From Streptomyces murinus (GTDB lineage: Bacteria > Actinomycetota > Actinomycetes > Streptomycetales > Streptomycetaceae), in contig NZ_MUNF01000027.1 of NCBI RefSeq assembly GCF_002154555.1, positions 1 to 33,543 of the forward strand: a DNA stretch of 33,543 bases, in the 5' to 3' direction. The notes under the pieces were generated by a model. It searched no databases. It saw only the letters and a program-made list of their open reading frames with translations, and had not been told where the DNA came from. Shown piece by piece: positions 1-7,373 of this stretch. Position 1 is the first letter of the stretch. Each line of letters starts with the position of its first letter. Made by a program: the position numbers and the translations under genes.

Positions 1-48
1 GCTTCCTCCCCCGCCGCCGACACGAACCAGCCCGAGGACGCCCGATGA
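1..48 (+). CDS. C-terminal end of an upstream gene, probably the ABC transporter ATPase partner (partial)
   Basis: Only the last 15 codons lie in the window. They read ASSPAADTNQPEDAR followed by TGA at 46-48. The stop overlaps the ATG of the next gene in an ATGA arrangement, which usually means translational coupling in one operon. The next gene is an ABC-2 type permease, and such permeases are normally encoded directly after their ATPase subunit, so an ATP-binding subunit is the likely product. Nothing in the visible tail identifies the family; this is inference from context alone. Confidence 0.5.
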   Translation, partial: ASSPAADTNQPEDAR

Positions 49-926
49 GCACCCACCAGCCCCCGATGCCGCAGGCTCCCGGCGCGCCCGACTGGCAGGC
101 GGCGCCCGGCGGGTCGTACCCCGGCTACACCTCGCCGATCCCTGTCGTGCGCACCCACCTCGGGCACGCGGTGGCCTCGGAGTGGACGAAGATCAGGTCG
201 GTCCGCTCGACGATCTGGACGCTCAGCGTCTTCGTGTTCCTGGTCGTGGGCATCGGCCTGCTGGTCGGCGCGCTGGTGTCGGCGCACGCCAGCGATTCCT
301 CGCTGAGCGGCACCAACCCGCTCTCCTTCGGCTTCTTCGGCCTGCTCGTCGGCAACATGTGCGTCATCACGCTCGGCGTGCTGACCACGGCCTCGGAGTA
401 CGGCACCGGCATGATCCGTACGACGATGACGGCGTGCCCGAGCCGCGGCCGGGTGCTGGCCGCCAAGGCGATCGTGTTCTTCGTGGTCGCCTTCGTGGTG
501 TCCCTGGTCTCGGTCACCTTCGTGGCGATGGTGCAGTCGTCCATGCTGTCCGGCTCCGGCACGGAGTCGCCCTCCGGCGGGGCCTGGCTCAAGGCCACCG
601 TCGGCGTGAGCCTCTACATGGCACTGCTCGGCCTGCTCGCGCTGTTCGTCGGCTCGATCATCCGGCACTCCGCGGGCGGCATCACCATCATGATCGGCCT
701 GGTGCTCGCGCCGCTGGTGCTGGCCCTGTTCATGGCCACGGAGTCGCTGCACTCGGTGCGGGACTTCCTGTTCGAGTACAGCTTCCCGAGCCAGCTCGGC
801 GTCTTCTACGACAGCACGCTCAGCGGCTCCGGGCCCCGGGGCTGGGACCCGCTGTGGATCATGCTGGGGCTCGCCGCGGTGGCCGGCGCGGGGGCGTACG
901 CGCTGCTGCGCAACCGGGACGTGTGA
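45..926 (+). CDS. ABC-2 type transporter permease
   Basis: This is a 293-residue multi-span membrane protein. A Pro/Gly-rich cytoplasmic N-terminus (about residues 1-45) ends in ASEWTKIRSVRSTIWTL, the opening typical of streptomycete ABC-2 permeases. About six hydrophobic segments follow, near residues 58-80, 97-115, 138-165, 187-207, 211-232 and 270-288. It should form the membrane channel of an ABC exporter with the ATPase encoded just upstream, whose stop codon overlaps this start (ATGA). The substrate cannot be read from the sequence. The gene is convergent with the next one, and the two stop codons are 12 bases apart. Confidence 0.85.
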   Translation: MSTHQPPMPQAPGAPDWQAAPGGSYPGYTSPIPVVRTHLGHAVASEWTKIRSVRSTIWTLSVFVFLVVGIGLLVGALVSAHASDSSLSGTNPLSFGFFGLLVGNMCVITLGVLTTASEYGTGMIRTTMTACPSRGRVLAAKAIVFFVVAFVVSLVSVTFVAMVQSSMLSGSGTESPSGGAWLKATVGVSLYMALLGLLALFVGSIIRHSAGGITIMIGLVLAPLVLALFMATESLHSVRDFLFEYSFPSQLGVFYDSTLSGSGPRGWDPLWIMLGLAAVAGAGAYALLRNRDV

Positions 927-938
927 CCGGCCGGTCGC

Positions 939-1271
939 TCAGAACTTCGGCGCGTTACGAGACCGCTGCACCCGTGTGGTGCGGCGGTCTCGCGCGTTCC
1001 AGCAGGACTTGTGCCAGTGGCGGCGGTCGTCCACGCCCGCGTGCTCCGGCCAGGCCACCACATGCGGCACCGCGGAGGGGATCATCTGGTCGCAGCCGGG
1101 GCAGCGATAGGTCTTGCCCTCGGAGCTCGCGCCCGCGACATGGCGCACGCTCCACTCCTCGCCCTGCCAGTCCTCCGCGGACTGGAAGCCGCCGTACCGT
1201 CCGGTGCGGTCGTCCTCGGCGCTGCGGCCGGACGGGTCGGCGGCCTTCGGTCGGTTGCGGCGGGGGGACAC
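939..1271 (-). CDS. Small conserved Cys/His-rich (zinc-ribbon-like) protein
   Basis: I place the start at the GTG at 1271, giving MSPRRNRPK and 110 residues, because GAGAGG lies about 6 bases upstream. An ATG nine codons further out (1298) has no comparable ribosome site. The N-terminus is basic and polar. The middle carries YRCPGCDQMIP, then PHVVAWPE, then RRHWHKSCW, so a Cys-x2-Cys pair is followed by a His/Cys cluster that could bind zinc, as in zinc ribbons or HNH-like folds. The C-terminus is very basic (RDRRTTRVQRSRN). I recognise it as a small protein conserved in streptomycetes, sometimes labelled ATP/GTP-binding, but I see no P-loop to justify that label. Function is unknown; nucleic-acid binding is a guess from its charge and Cys/His pattern. 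Confidence 0.75.
   Translation of the reverse strand: MSPRRNRPKAADPSGRSAEDDRTGRYGGFQSAEDWQGEEWSVRHVAGASSEGKTYRCPGCDQMIPSAVPHVVAWPEHAGVDDRRHWHKSCWNARDRRTTRVQRSRNAPKF
958..992. terminator. Strong hairpin inside the 3' end of the Cys/His-rich gene; likely terminator for the convergent permease gene
   Basis: A 15-base arm (958-972) pairs with 978-992 at 14 of 15 positions around a CGTGT loop. It lies 32 bases past the permease stop, but inside the coding sequence of the opposing gene, where it encodes part of the basic tail. There is no T-tract, which is common for terminators in very GC-rich actinobacteria. Confidence 0.6.
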
Positions 1272-1491
1272 GGGACACCTCTCGGGGCTCGGCGGCAAGC
1301 AAGGGCTGCGTCCAGCGTACGCGCCGCCCAGCGGGGTACGCGAAGGCCGCCAACCGGCGCAAGTCCCCCTCCGAAACGGCCGATTCTGAAGACAATCCGC
1401 AAATTACCCTGCCAGGCCGTGTCCTTGGCACGTGTCAGACGGTTATGCCGGTGGGGGAGCTCGGGTCGGAGCCGAGAAAGCGGGAAAAGTG

Positions 1492-2520
1492 ATGTACGTA
1501 GGAAGCTTTGTGCTGGGCGCCCAGTTCCCGGGCCAGGGCCAGGGGGAGGCCCTGCACCGGGCGGTCCGCTCGGCGGAGGTCGCCGAGGAGGCCGGGCTGG
1601 ACTCGGTGTGGCTGGCCGAGCACCACTTCGTGCCGTACGGCACCTGTCCGTCCGCCGTCACCCTGGCCGCGCTGCTGCTCGGCCGCACCCGCCGGATCCG
1701 GGTGGGCACCGCGGTCAGCGTACTGCCCACCGTGCACCCGGTCGCCCTGGGCGAGCAGGCCGCGCTGCTGCATCTGACGAGCGGCGGACGATTCACCCTC
1801 GGGGTGGGTCGCGGTGGCCCCTGGGTTGACCTGGAGGTGTTCGGCAGCGGCCTCGACGCGTACGAAAACGGGTTCCCCGAGTCACTCGATCTGCTGCTGC
1901 GCTGGCTGCGCGAGCCCGCCGTGGGCGCCTGTGGTGAGCGTTTCGCGTTCCGTGAGGTGCCCGTCGTACCGCGTCCCTCGCAGGCCCTGACGGACACCCC
2001 GGGCCCGGAGGTCGTCGTCGCGTGCACCTCGCCGAAGAGCGTACGGCTGGCCGCGGAGCGCGGGCTTCCGATGCTGCTCGGGATGCACGCGGGCGACGAG
2101 GAGAAGGCCGAGATGGTCGCCCTGTGGCGGCGCAGCGCCCGCGCGGCGGGGCGGACACCCGAGGAGATCGCGGATGCGGCGCATGTCGCGGCCGGGGTCT
2201 GCCAGCTCGCCGACCGCCGTCAGGACGCGGCGGAGACCCTGCTCAAGGCGATGCCGGGTTGGCTGAAACAGGGACTCGACGCGCATGTGACGGTCGACGG
2301 GCGCAAGCGCGCGATGCGCGACCCGGTCGCCTACACCGAACTGCTCTGCGGGCTGCACCCGGTGGGCACCCCGCGGCTCGCCGGCGACCGGCTCGCGGCC
2401 ACCGCTGAGCGCACGGGCATCTCCCGCTTCGCCCTGCTGGTCGAGGGCTCGGGCGATCTCGCGGCGACGGAGGACACCCTACGGCGCCTGGGCGCCGAGG
2501 TGCTCCCGCAGCTGCGCTGA
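1492..2520 (+). CDS. LLM-class (luciferase-like) flavin-dependent oxidoreductase
   Basis: The 342-residue product has the bacterial luciferase-like fold signature. It opens with MYVGSFVLGAQFPGQGQGEA, then the helix AEEAGLDSVWLAEHHF, the segment RIRVGTAVSVLPTVHPV and a GRFTLGVGRGG loop expected to contact the flavin. Members are TIM-barrel monooxygenases or dehydrogenases that use FMN or F420; the substrate here is unknown. The ATG at 1492 is chosen because homology-like sequence starts there; the GTG directly before it (1489) is an alternative, and both share a weak GAGAAAG ribosome site. The frame remains open to 1432, but that extension looks non-coding. The gene appears to be transcribed alone and ends at a hairpin near 2625. 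Confidence 0.88.
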   Translation: MYVGSFVLGAQFPGQGQGEALHRAVRSAEVAEEAGLDSVWLAEHHFVPYGTCPSAVTLAALLLGRTRRIRVGTAVSVLPTVHPVALGEQAALLHLTSGGRFTLGVGRGGPWVDLEVFGSGLDAYENGFPESLDLLLRWLREPAVGACGERFAFREVPVVPRPSQALTDTPGPEVVVACTSPKSVRLAAERGLPMLLGMHAGDEEKAEMVALWRRSARAAGRTPEEIADAAHVAAGVCQLADRRQDAAETLLKAMPGWLKQGLDAHVTVDGRKRAMRDPVAYTELLCGLHPVGTPRLAGDRLAATAERTGISRFALLVEGSGDLAATEDTLRRLGAEVLPQLR

Positions 2521-2530
2521 CGCACACGAA

Positions 2531-2620
2531 CGAATCACGGCGAATCACGACGGACCACGGACGAACAGGTTCAGAGCAGGTCACGGACGAACGGATTCAG
2601 AGCAGGTACAGAGCAGGTAC
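2531..2620. repeat. Short tandem repeats after the oxidoreductase gene
   Basis: A 26-base unit at 2556-2581 is repeated at 2582-2607 with two mismatches. A 10-base piece of its end (CAGAGCAGGT) recurs at 2609-2618. Just before, CGAATCACG occurs at 2531-2539 and 2541-2549. The array lies wholly between convergent genes and has no visible coding capacity. Confidence 0.8.
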
Positions 2621-2624
2621 AAAT

Positions 2625-2648
2625 GGCAAGCCACCTGGGGGGCTTGCC
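2625..2648. terminator. Bidirectional hairpin between convergent genes
   Basis: GGCAAGCC (2625-2632) pairs perfectly with GGCTTGCC (2641-2648) around an eight-base loop. It lies between the oxidoreductase stop at 2520 and the opposing stop at 2728. The right arm can alternatively pair with GCGGCAAGC at 2682-2690, so two mutually exclusive stems are possible. Confidence 0.55.
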
Positions 2649-2727
2649 GCCCCAGCACCGATTGCACCTCCCACGGGTGGAGCGGCAAGCAGGCGACGCG
2701 CCGCCCCGGACATGCCGGGGCCGCGGG

Positions 2728-3120
2728 TCAGCAGTCCCGAAGCTCCGGCGACTGGTTCAGCAGCTGGGCCCGCACCGAGGTGAAGCGGGTCAGCGTCTCG
2801 TCCACCGAGGCGTCCAGCGGGAACACCGCGACCCGGTGGCAGTTCTGGAAGGCCAGCCGCACGCCGAAGTGCCGTTGCAGGGCGCCGCGGATGGCGTCAC
2901 TCGCGAGGGCGCGCAGCAGCTGGCCGCGGGCCTGCTCGTTGGGCGGGGGCGTCTGGTTGTCGGCGAAGGGGCCGCCGTCCACCTTCAGCTGGGCCACCAG
3001 GGAGCTGATCATCTCCCATGCGTAGGGCAGGGAGGTCCGGACGCAGTCGACGAATTCCGCTTCGTCGACCTCGCCTCGCTCGGCCGCGTCGAGTAGGGCC
3101 GGTGAGACGTCGAGCGACAT
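2728..3120 (-). CDS. Conserved actinobacterial hypothetical protein, SCO5389-like, divergent from nucS
   Basis: The 130-residue protein starts at ATG 3120, with GAGAGGAGA about 6 bases upstream. It is soluble, with no signal peptide or membrane segment. It begins MSLDVSPALLDAAERGEVDE and continues with a helical region (VRTSLPYAWEMISSLVAQLK), a [21 protein letters not shown] segment, and a C-terminal RVAVFPLD / LNQSPELRDC stretch. I recognise it as a small family found beside nucS in streptomycetes (the SCO5389-like family); no function is known to me. The head-to-head arrangement with nucS across a palindrome-rich 289-base region suggests possible co-regulation. The final Cys and the conserved QNCHR are the only striking residues. 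Confidence 0.8.
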   Translation of the reverse strand: MSLDVSPALLDAAERGEVDEAEFVDCVRTSLPYAWEMISSLVAQLKVDGGPFADNQTPPPNEQARGQLLRALASDAIRGALQRHFGVRLAFQNCHRVAVFPLDASVDETLTRFTSVRAQLLNQSPELRDC

Positions 3121-3409
3121 GGGTTCTCCTCTCGCACCCCCGATGAACAGGGGTTGCCGGACGGATAAAGGGAGTTCGGCGCCGAAAAACACGCTGAGTA
3201 CATGGACCGTTGCCTCCCGTTCTCTACGGTAGGCAACGGTCGGTGACCACACCACCAGAATGCGTATATGGAACGGTCGGGTTGCACCCACAATCGGCCA
3301 AGGATGAACAAGAGTTTCCAGGGACAAAGCAGTGACAACTGGGACGATCCACAGGGAGCGGCTCGGGCGAATCGCGTACGGCGGCGGGTGTCGAGTAGCG
3401 TTGCCGACC
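3121..3409. promoter_or_regulatory. Divergent control region between the SCO5389-like gene and nucS, with a perfect palindrome and a long hairpin
   Basis: No gene lies here. TTCGGCGCCGAA at 3175-3186 is a perfect 12-base palindrome. GACCGTTGCCT (3205-3215) pairs perfectly with AGGCAACGGTC (3231-3241), and the stem continues inward after one mismatch with CCGT/ACGG around a five-base loop. The motif GTTGCC also occurs near 3153. The elements sit upstream of both genes and could be operators or, on the minus strand, a leader hairpin; that strand also has a five-T run downstream of the stem. I could not assign promoter hexamers with confidence. Confidence 0.6.
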
Positions 3410-4081
3410 ATGCGTCTCGTCATTGCCCGGTGCTCGGTCGACTACGCCGGCCGGCTCACCGCCCACCTGCCCTCGGCGCCCCGCCTGATCCTGGTCAAGG
3501 CGGACGGCAGCGTCTCCATCCACGCCGATGACCGGGCCTACAAGCCCCTCAACTGGATGTCGCCGCCCTGCACGCTGAAGGAGGGCGCGGGCGAGGACGA
3601 AGGGGTGTGGACCGTCGTCAACAAGGCGGGCGAGAAACTGATCATCACGATGGAGGAGATCCTCCACGACTCCTCGCACGAACTGGGTGTGGACCCGGGT
3701 CTGATCAAGGACGGCGTGGAAGCGCACCTCCAGGAGCTGCTCGCCGACCGCATCGAGACCCTCGGCGACGGCTACACGCTCATCCGGCGCGAGTACATGA
3801 CCGCCATCGGCCCGGTGGACATCCTGTGCCGGGACGGCGAGGGCCGGACGGTCGCGATCGAGATCAAGCGGCGCGGTGAGATCGACGGCGTGGAGCAGCT
3901 GACCCGCTACCTCGAACTCCTCAACCGCGACCCCCACCTCGCGCCGGTGCGCGGCATCTTCGCCGCCCAGGAGATCAAGCCCCAGGCCCGCGTCCTCGCG
4001 ACCGACCGGGGCATCGACTGCCACATCATGGACTACGACGCCCTGCGCGGCATCGAGGACGACAAGCTGCGGCTGTTCTGA
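3410..4081 (+). CDS. nucS: Endonuclease NucS (EndoMS), mismatch-specific
   Basis: The 223-residue protein begins [20 protein letters not shown], which fixes the start at ATG 3410 even though the upstream frame is open to 3332. NucS makes double-strand cuts at mismatched bases and provides mismatch repair in actinobacteria and archaea that lack MutS/MutL. The N-terminal part (about 1-115) is the DNA-binding and dimer domain. The C-terminal nuclease domain shows the RecB-like core, with Asp in GPVDILCRD, the Glu-x-Lys of AIEIKRR, and the QLTRYLELL helix. It ends in DDKLRLF; the family's extreme C-terminus has been linked to sliding-clamp binding, so that role is plausible here. It is transcribed alone, divergent from the SCO5389-like gene, and ends at a strong hairpin. 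Confidence 0.96.
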   Translation: MRLVIARCSVDYAGRLTAHLPSAPRLILVKADGSVSIHADDRAYKPLNWMSPPCTLKEGAGEDEGVWTVVNKAGEKLIITMEEILHDSSHELGVDPGLIKDGVEAHLQELLADRIETLGDGYTLIRREYMTAIGPVDILCRDGEGRTVAIEIKRRGEIDGVEQLTRYLELLNRDPHLAPVRGIFAAQEIKPQARVLATDRGIDCHIMDYDALRGIEDDKLRLF

Positions 4082-4131
4082 GGGCCGTCAGCTCGCCCGC
4101 GTCGCGACGGCGCTCAGTCCGTACGACGGAG

Positions 4132-4176
4132 ATCGGCGGTGCCGAACCGGCCTCATGCCGGGTCGGTACCGCCGAT
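4132..4176. terminator. Bidirectional terminator between nucS and the P-loop membrane protein gene
   Basis: A 19-base arm at 4132-4150 pairs with 4158-4176 at 17 of 19 positions around the loop CCTCATG. It fills the gap between two convergent stop codons (4081 and 4179), so it can serve both genes. Confidence 0.8.
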
Positions 4177-4178
4177 TC

Positions 4179-6623
4179 TCACCTCTGCCCCTGGTCCGCC
4201 AGGTCCGCGTCCGCCAGGTCCGCGTCGGTCGGGGAGGCCGCCTCGGACGCCGCCTTGGTGAACGGCGTGATGTCGCTCGCGGAGTCCGAGGGCGATTCCG
4301 TCGGGGTCGGCGGGGTGGTGGAGTCGGTCGGTGAGGTCGGGGGCGTGGTCGGCGGTGTCGGCTTGGTCGGGGGCGGGGACGTCGGCTTGGTCTTGGTCGG
4401 CGCCGGGGACGTACTCCCGCTGCCGCTCCCCCCGCCGGGACCGCTGCCCGTGCCCGAGCCGGTCGGGCCGGTCGGGTCCGCCGTGGGGCTCGTCGACGGC
4501 CGTACCGGAGCGTCCGTCTCGGCGTACGTGCCCGCCGGGGCCGGGGTCGTGCGGTGGCCCGTGGCCGGCTGCGAGGCCGTGCCCGGTGCCTGCGCCGGGG
4601 CCGGACCGGTGGCCGGGTCGTCCGCGTCCTGGCTGGTGGAGGGGTTGAGGTCGGCCCGTCCCGCCGGGTTCTTGTCGTCACTGTCGTGGGACGTCATGCC
4701 GAGCGTCACCACCGTGCCCAGCACCGCCGCGAGCAGCGCGCCGGAGCCGGCCGCCACCAGATTGCGGCGCGCCAGACGCCGTATGCCGAGCCCCTTCGCC
4801 GCGGGCGCGGCCACGATCCGCGGGGTGACCAGGGTGTCCGGCACGGCGGGCACCGACAGCATGGACGGCAGCGCGGGCACCGGTTCCGTCGCGGGCTCCC
4901 CCACGACCACCGGCACCGGCAGGCCGGGCAGCTCCCCCGCCCGGTCCGCGACCAGCGCCAGCGCCCTGCGCCCCGCGACCGCGCCCCGCTTGTCGGCGAG
5001 CGCGCCGCGCAGCCCGATCGACGCCTCCAGCTCCGCGCGGGCCCGGTCCAGCCGGCCCCCGCACAGCGCGAGGATTCCCAACTCATGGTGGAAATAGGCT
5101 TGTTCGGGCACCTCGCCGGAGTGCAGCGCGGCCTGCGCACCGCTGCGCAGCGCCCGCTCCCAGGCGCTCCAGCGCAGCGCGGCGGCGAACGCGGGCGCGG
5201 CGGTGCGCGCGAGCTGGACCGCCCCTCCGTCGTCGCTGCCGTCGACCGGCGGCACCACGGCCGCCAGCGCCGCGAGCACCGCGTCGGCCTCCGCGCTCAC
5301 CCGCTCCGGGGTGACCGAGGGATGCCCGGCCCACCAGGCATAGTGCTGGGCGGCGGTACGGGCCCGCTCCGGTGCGTCGTCGCCGTATCCCGCGGCCTCC
5401 AGCTGGGTGCGCACGCCCGCCGCGAGCCGGTACCGGGAGCCCGCGGGAGAGACCAGGCCGCAGCTCGCCAGTTCCCCGAGCGCCGCGTCGGCATGGGTGT
5501 CGCCGACCATCGCGGGCAGATGCGCCTGGTGCGGGACCTCACCGCCGAGGGCGACCGCGAAGCGCAGCGTGGCGCGGGCGGAGGCGCTGAGCCGGGAGGC
5601 GAGCAGCGGCGCGGGCGCGGCGGCCTCGCCGAGCGAGGGCAGCGGACCGCTCTCGTCGGTGAACTCCTGCACCGGGTTGACCACGGGCCGTACGTCCTCG
5701 AAGACGCCGTACTCGTCCACCGCCCCGGACTCGGCCCGGAGTTGGTCCCGCTGCCGCAGCAACGCGCCCGCCTGCACGAAGCGCAGCGGCAGCCCCTCGG
5801 ACTCGAACCACAGGTCGCCCGCCCAGTTGGCCTCCTCCTCGGTGAGCACCCGCCCGGCCGTGCGCTCCAGGATGTCCACCCCGCCGGCCCGGTCGAGCCC
5901 GCCGAGGAAGACCTCCTCGACATCCGCCTCGGCGGGCGGCGCGGGCACGTCCGGGGTGGCGGAGACCAGGAAGGCGCACTCGGGGGTCGCCTCCAGCAGC
6001 TCGTCCAGCTCGGCGCCGCCGAACTCGATGTCGTCCACCACGACGACCGCGCCGATCTCCGCGAGCGGTGCCCGCAGTTCGAGGCGTTCGGGACGGTGTC
6101 CGGGGGCGTCGTAGACGGTGTGGAAGAGGTCGTGCAGCAGGTCCTCGGCAGTGCGGTGGATGCCGCACAGGCGTACCACGCCGTCGGGCGCGAGGTCCTC
6201 GCAGTCCTCGGCGACCAGGTCGAGCAGGGCGGTGCGGCCGGACCCGCCGGGGCCGGTGAGCCGTACGGTACGGCCGCGCGCGAGCAGTCGTACCAACCGC
6301 TCCCGTACTTCCTGACGCTCCAGCAGGGGCAGCGGGTGCTGGGCGGGGCCCGGCGGCACCGGGGGCCGGGCCGCGCGTTCGGCCTCGGCACGCTCGGCGG
6401 CGCCGCGCTTGCGGGGGCTGCCCGGACGGCGGGCCGGCGGGCAGGGCTCGATCTCGCTGCCGTCCACGGGGTTGACGGTCAGCAGCAGATCGCCGGTGAC
6501 GAGATGCGCCGTGCGGGCGGGCGCGGGCGTGCTCGGGCCGAAGTCGGCGATGAGGGGGTCCCGGGGCGGGCGGCGGGCGCCCGTGTGTCCGTACTCCTCA
6601 GGCCCAGGGCTGATCGGGTCCAT
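4179..6623 (-). CDS. Large P-loop ATPase-like membrane protein with a Pro/Thr/Ser-rich C-terminal tail
   Basis: This 814-residue protein has an acidic, Pro-rich N-terminus and a basic linker near 64-85. The nucleotide-binding domain has a Walker A motif GPGGSGRT at 124-131 and a Walker B-like VVVVDDIE at 193-200. The Ala-rich helical region that follows (about 340-600) resembles winged-helix and TPR-like parts of STAND/NB-ARC-type ATPases. A single hydrophobic segment lies near 622-641 (GSGALLAAVLGTVVTLG). The remaining 170 residues are Pro, Thr, Ser, Gly and Asp rich and are probably outside the cell. The start is ATG 6623, with a G-run 11 bases upstream. The most likely topology is a cytoplasmic ATPase with an external tail, so a sensor or scaffold is possible. 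I do not know its function; it is annotated in streptomycetes only as an ATP-binding protein. It appears monocistronic. Confidence 0.8.
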   Translation of the reverse strand: MDPISPGPEEYGHTGARRPPRDPLIADFGPSTPAPARTAHLVTGDLLLTVNPVDGSEIEPCPPARRPGSPRKRGAAERAEAERAARPPVPPGPAQHPLPLLERQEVRERLVRLLARGRTVRLTGPGGSGRTALLDLVAEDCEDLAPDGVVRLCGIHRTAEDLLHDLFHTVYDAPGHRPERLELRAPLAEIGAVVVVDDIEFGGAELDELLEATPECAFLVSATPDVPAPPAEADVEEVFLGGLDRAGGVDILERTAGRVLTEEEANWAGDLWFESEGLPLRFVQAGALLRQRDQLRAESGAVDEYGVFEDVRPVVNPVQEFTDESGPLPSLGEAAAPAPLLASRLSASARATLRFAVALGGEVPHQAHLPAMVGDTHADAALGELASCGLVSPAGSRYRLAAGVRTQLEAAGYGDDAPERARTAAQHYAWWAGHPSVTPERVSAEADAVLAALAAVVPPVDGSDDGGAVQLARTAAPAFAAALRWSAWERALRSGAQAALHSGEVPEQAYFHHELGILALCGGRLDRARAELEASIGLRGALADKRGAVAGRRALALVADRAGELPGLPVPVVVGEPATEPVPALPSMLSVPAVPDTLVTPRIVAAPAAKGLGIRRLARRNLVAAGSGALLAAVLGTVVTLGMTSHDSDDKNPAGRADLNPSTSQDADDPATGPAPAQAPGTASQPATGHRTTPAPAGTYAETDAPVRPSTSPTADPTGPTGSGTGSGPGGGSGSGSTSPAPTKTKPTSPPPTKPTPPTTPPTSPTDSTTPPTPTESPSDSASDITPFTKAASEAASPTDADLADADLADQGQR

Positions 6624-6836
6624 GGGTTCAAGCCCCCCATAAGCGTCGTGTGCTCGTGTTTACGGCCCCTCCCGGCCTGCCGCACGTCGCACTGTCGCTC
6701 CGGTCCGGGCCCGCTCGGTCGAGGGTTGCGAGTCGGCGGGCGACCGAACACTAAACCTTTGCTCAGTATCCACGACAGGGCGGGGTGCCCCACGGTCCGA
6801 GACGTCACGGTCCGGCGCGGATTGACCGTCCGGTGT

Positions 6837-6873
6837 GCTTGCGCCCCATGGGCTGCGCTTGCGCCCCATGGGC
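6837..6873. repeat. 20-base-period direct repeat after the STAS gene
   Basis: GCTTGCGCCCCATGGGC occurs at 6837-6853 and again at 6857-6873. The repeat lies just downstream of the STAS gene stop (6880) in the 256-base gap before the P-loop protein gene. Each copy contains the palindrome CCCATGGG. The rest of the gap (6624-6836) shows no other clear element. Confidence 0.7.
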
Positions 6874-6879
6874 ACCGGC

Positions 6880-7203
6880 TCACACCCGGGGCAGTGACTC
6901 CACCCCGATACCGCCCTCGATCGCGAGGATGCGGTGCAGCCGGGTGGCCACCAACAGGCGCTGCATCTGCGGCGGTACACCGCGCAGCACCAGGCGGCGC
7001 CCGCAGCGGCCGGCCCGCCGGTGGGCACCCATGATCACACCGAGCCCGGTGGCGTCCCAGGAGTCCAGTTCGGACAGGTCGAGCACCAGGTCGCCGGCGC
7101 CGTCGTCGACGGCCGAGTGCAGGGCCGTACGGGCGTCCGCCGCGCTGCGGACGTCGAGGCGCCCCCCGACGACCAGCTCGGCGTGGTCGCCCCTGATGTA
7201 CAT
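6880..7203 (-). CDS. STAS-domain protein (anti-sigma factor antagonist-like)
   Basis: The 107-residue protein is a single STAS domain starting at ATG 7203, with GGGGAG 6 bases upstream. It shows the beta-strand start AELVVGGRLDVRSA, the central strand DLVLDLSELDSWDATGLGVIMGAHRRA and a final strand near GRRLVLRGVP. In SpoIIAA/RsbV-type antagonists the phosphorylated residue is a Ser after the conserved Asp (DSSG or DASG). Here the motif is D50-A-T52-G, so a Thr takes that place. Such proteins bind and neutralise an anti-sigma kinase. No kinase or sigma factor gene lies nearby, so its partner must be elsewhere. A hairpin at 7307-7350 separates it from the upstream dehydrogenase gene. Confidence 0.85.
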   Translation of the reverse strand: MYIRGDHAELVVGGRLDVRSAADARTALHSAVDDGAGDLVLDLSELDSWDATGLGVIMGAHRRAGRCGRRLVLRGVPPQMQRLLVATRLHRILAIEGGIGVESLPRV

Positions 7204-7306
7204 ATGCGCTCCCCGTCGAGTGCGGTTGTGGCCAACTCCGTATCAATGGTGTGCACCGTCTGACTGAATGCGTGGCGGTGCGGTTGCTGCTTGTAAGCGA
7301 ACCGAT

Positions 7307-7350
7307 ACCGAATTCACCCCTGAGGGTGATGCTCCGGGAGTGAACTCGGT
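7307..7350. other. Nested inverted repeats between the dehydrogenase and STAS genes
   Basis: ACCGAATTCAC (7307-7317) pairs with GTGAACTCGGT (7340-7350) at 10 of 11 positions. Within it TCACCC (7314-7319) pairs perfectly with GGGTGA (7324-7329) around a four-base loop. The two stems are alternatives. The position fits either a terminator for the dehydrogenase gene or an operator upstream of the STAS gene. Confidence 0.5.
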
Positions 7351-7373
7351 GGCGGAACGCGTCCGGGCGCCGA

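Noticed and set aside
2531..2620. CRISPR-like array
   Set aside because: Only two full units sit directly next to each other with no spacers, and there are no cas genes.
4554..7034. An 826-codon plus-strand frame opposite the P-loop protein gene
   Set aside because: Its translation is compositionally biased and motif-free. The minus-strand frame has a P-loop, a membrane span, a ribosome site and a terminator.
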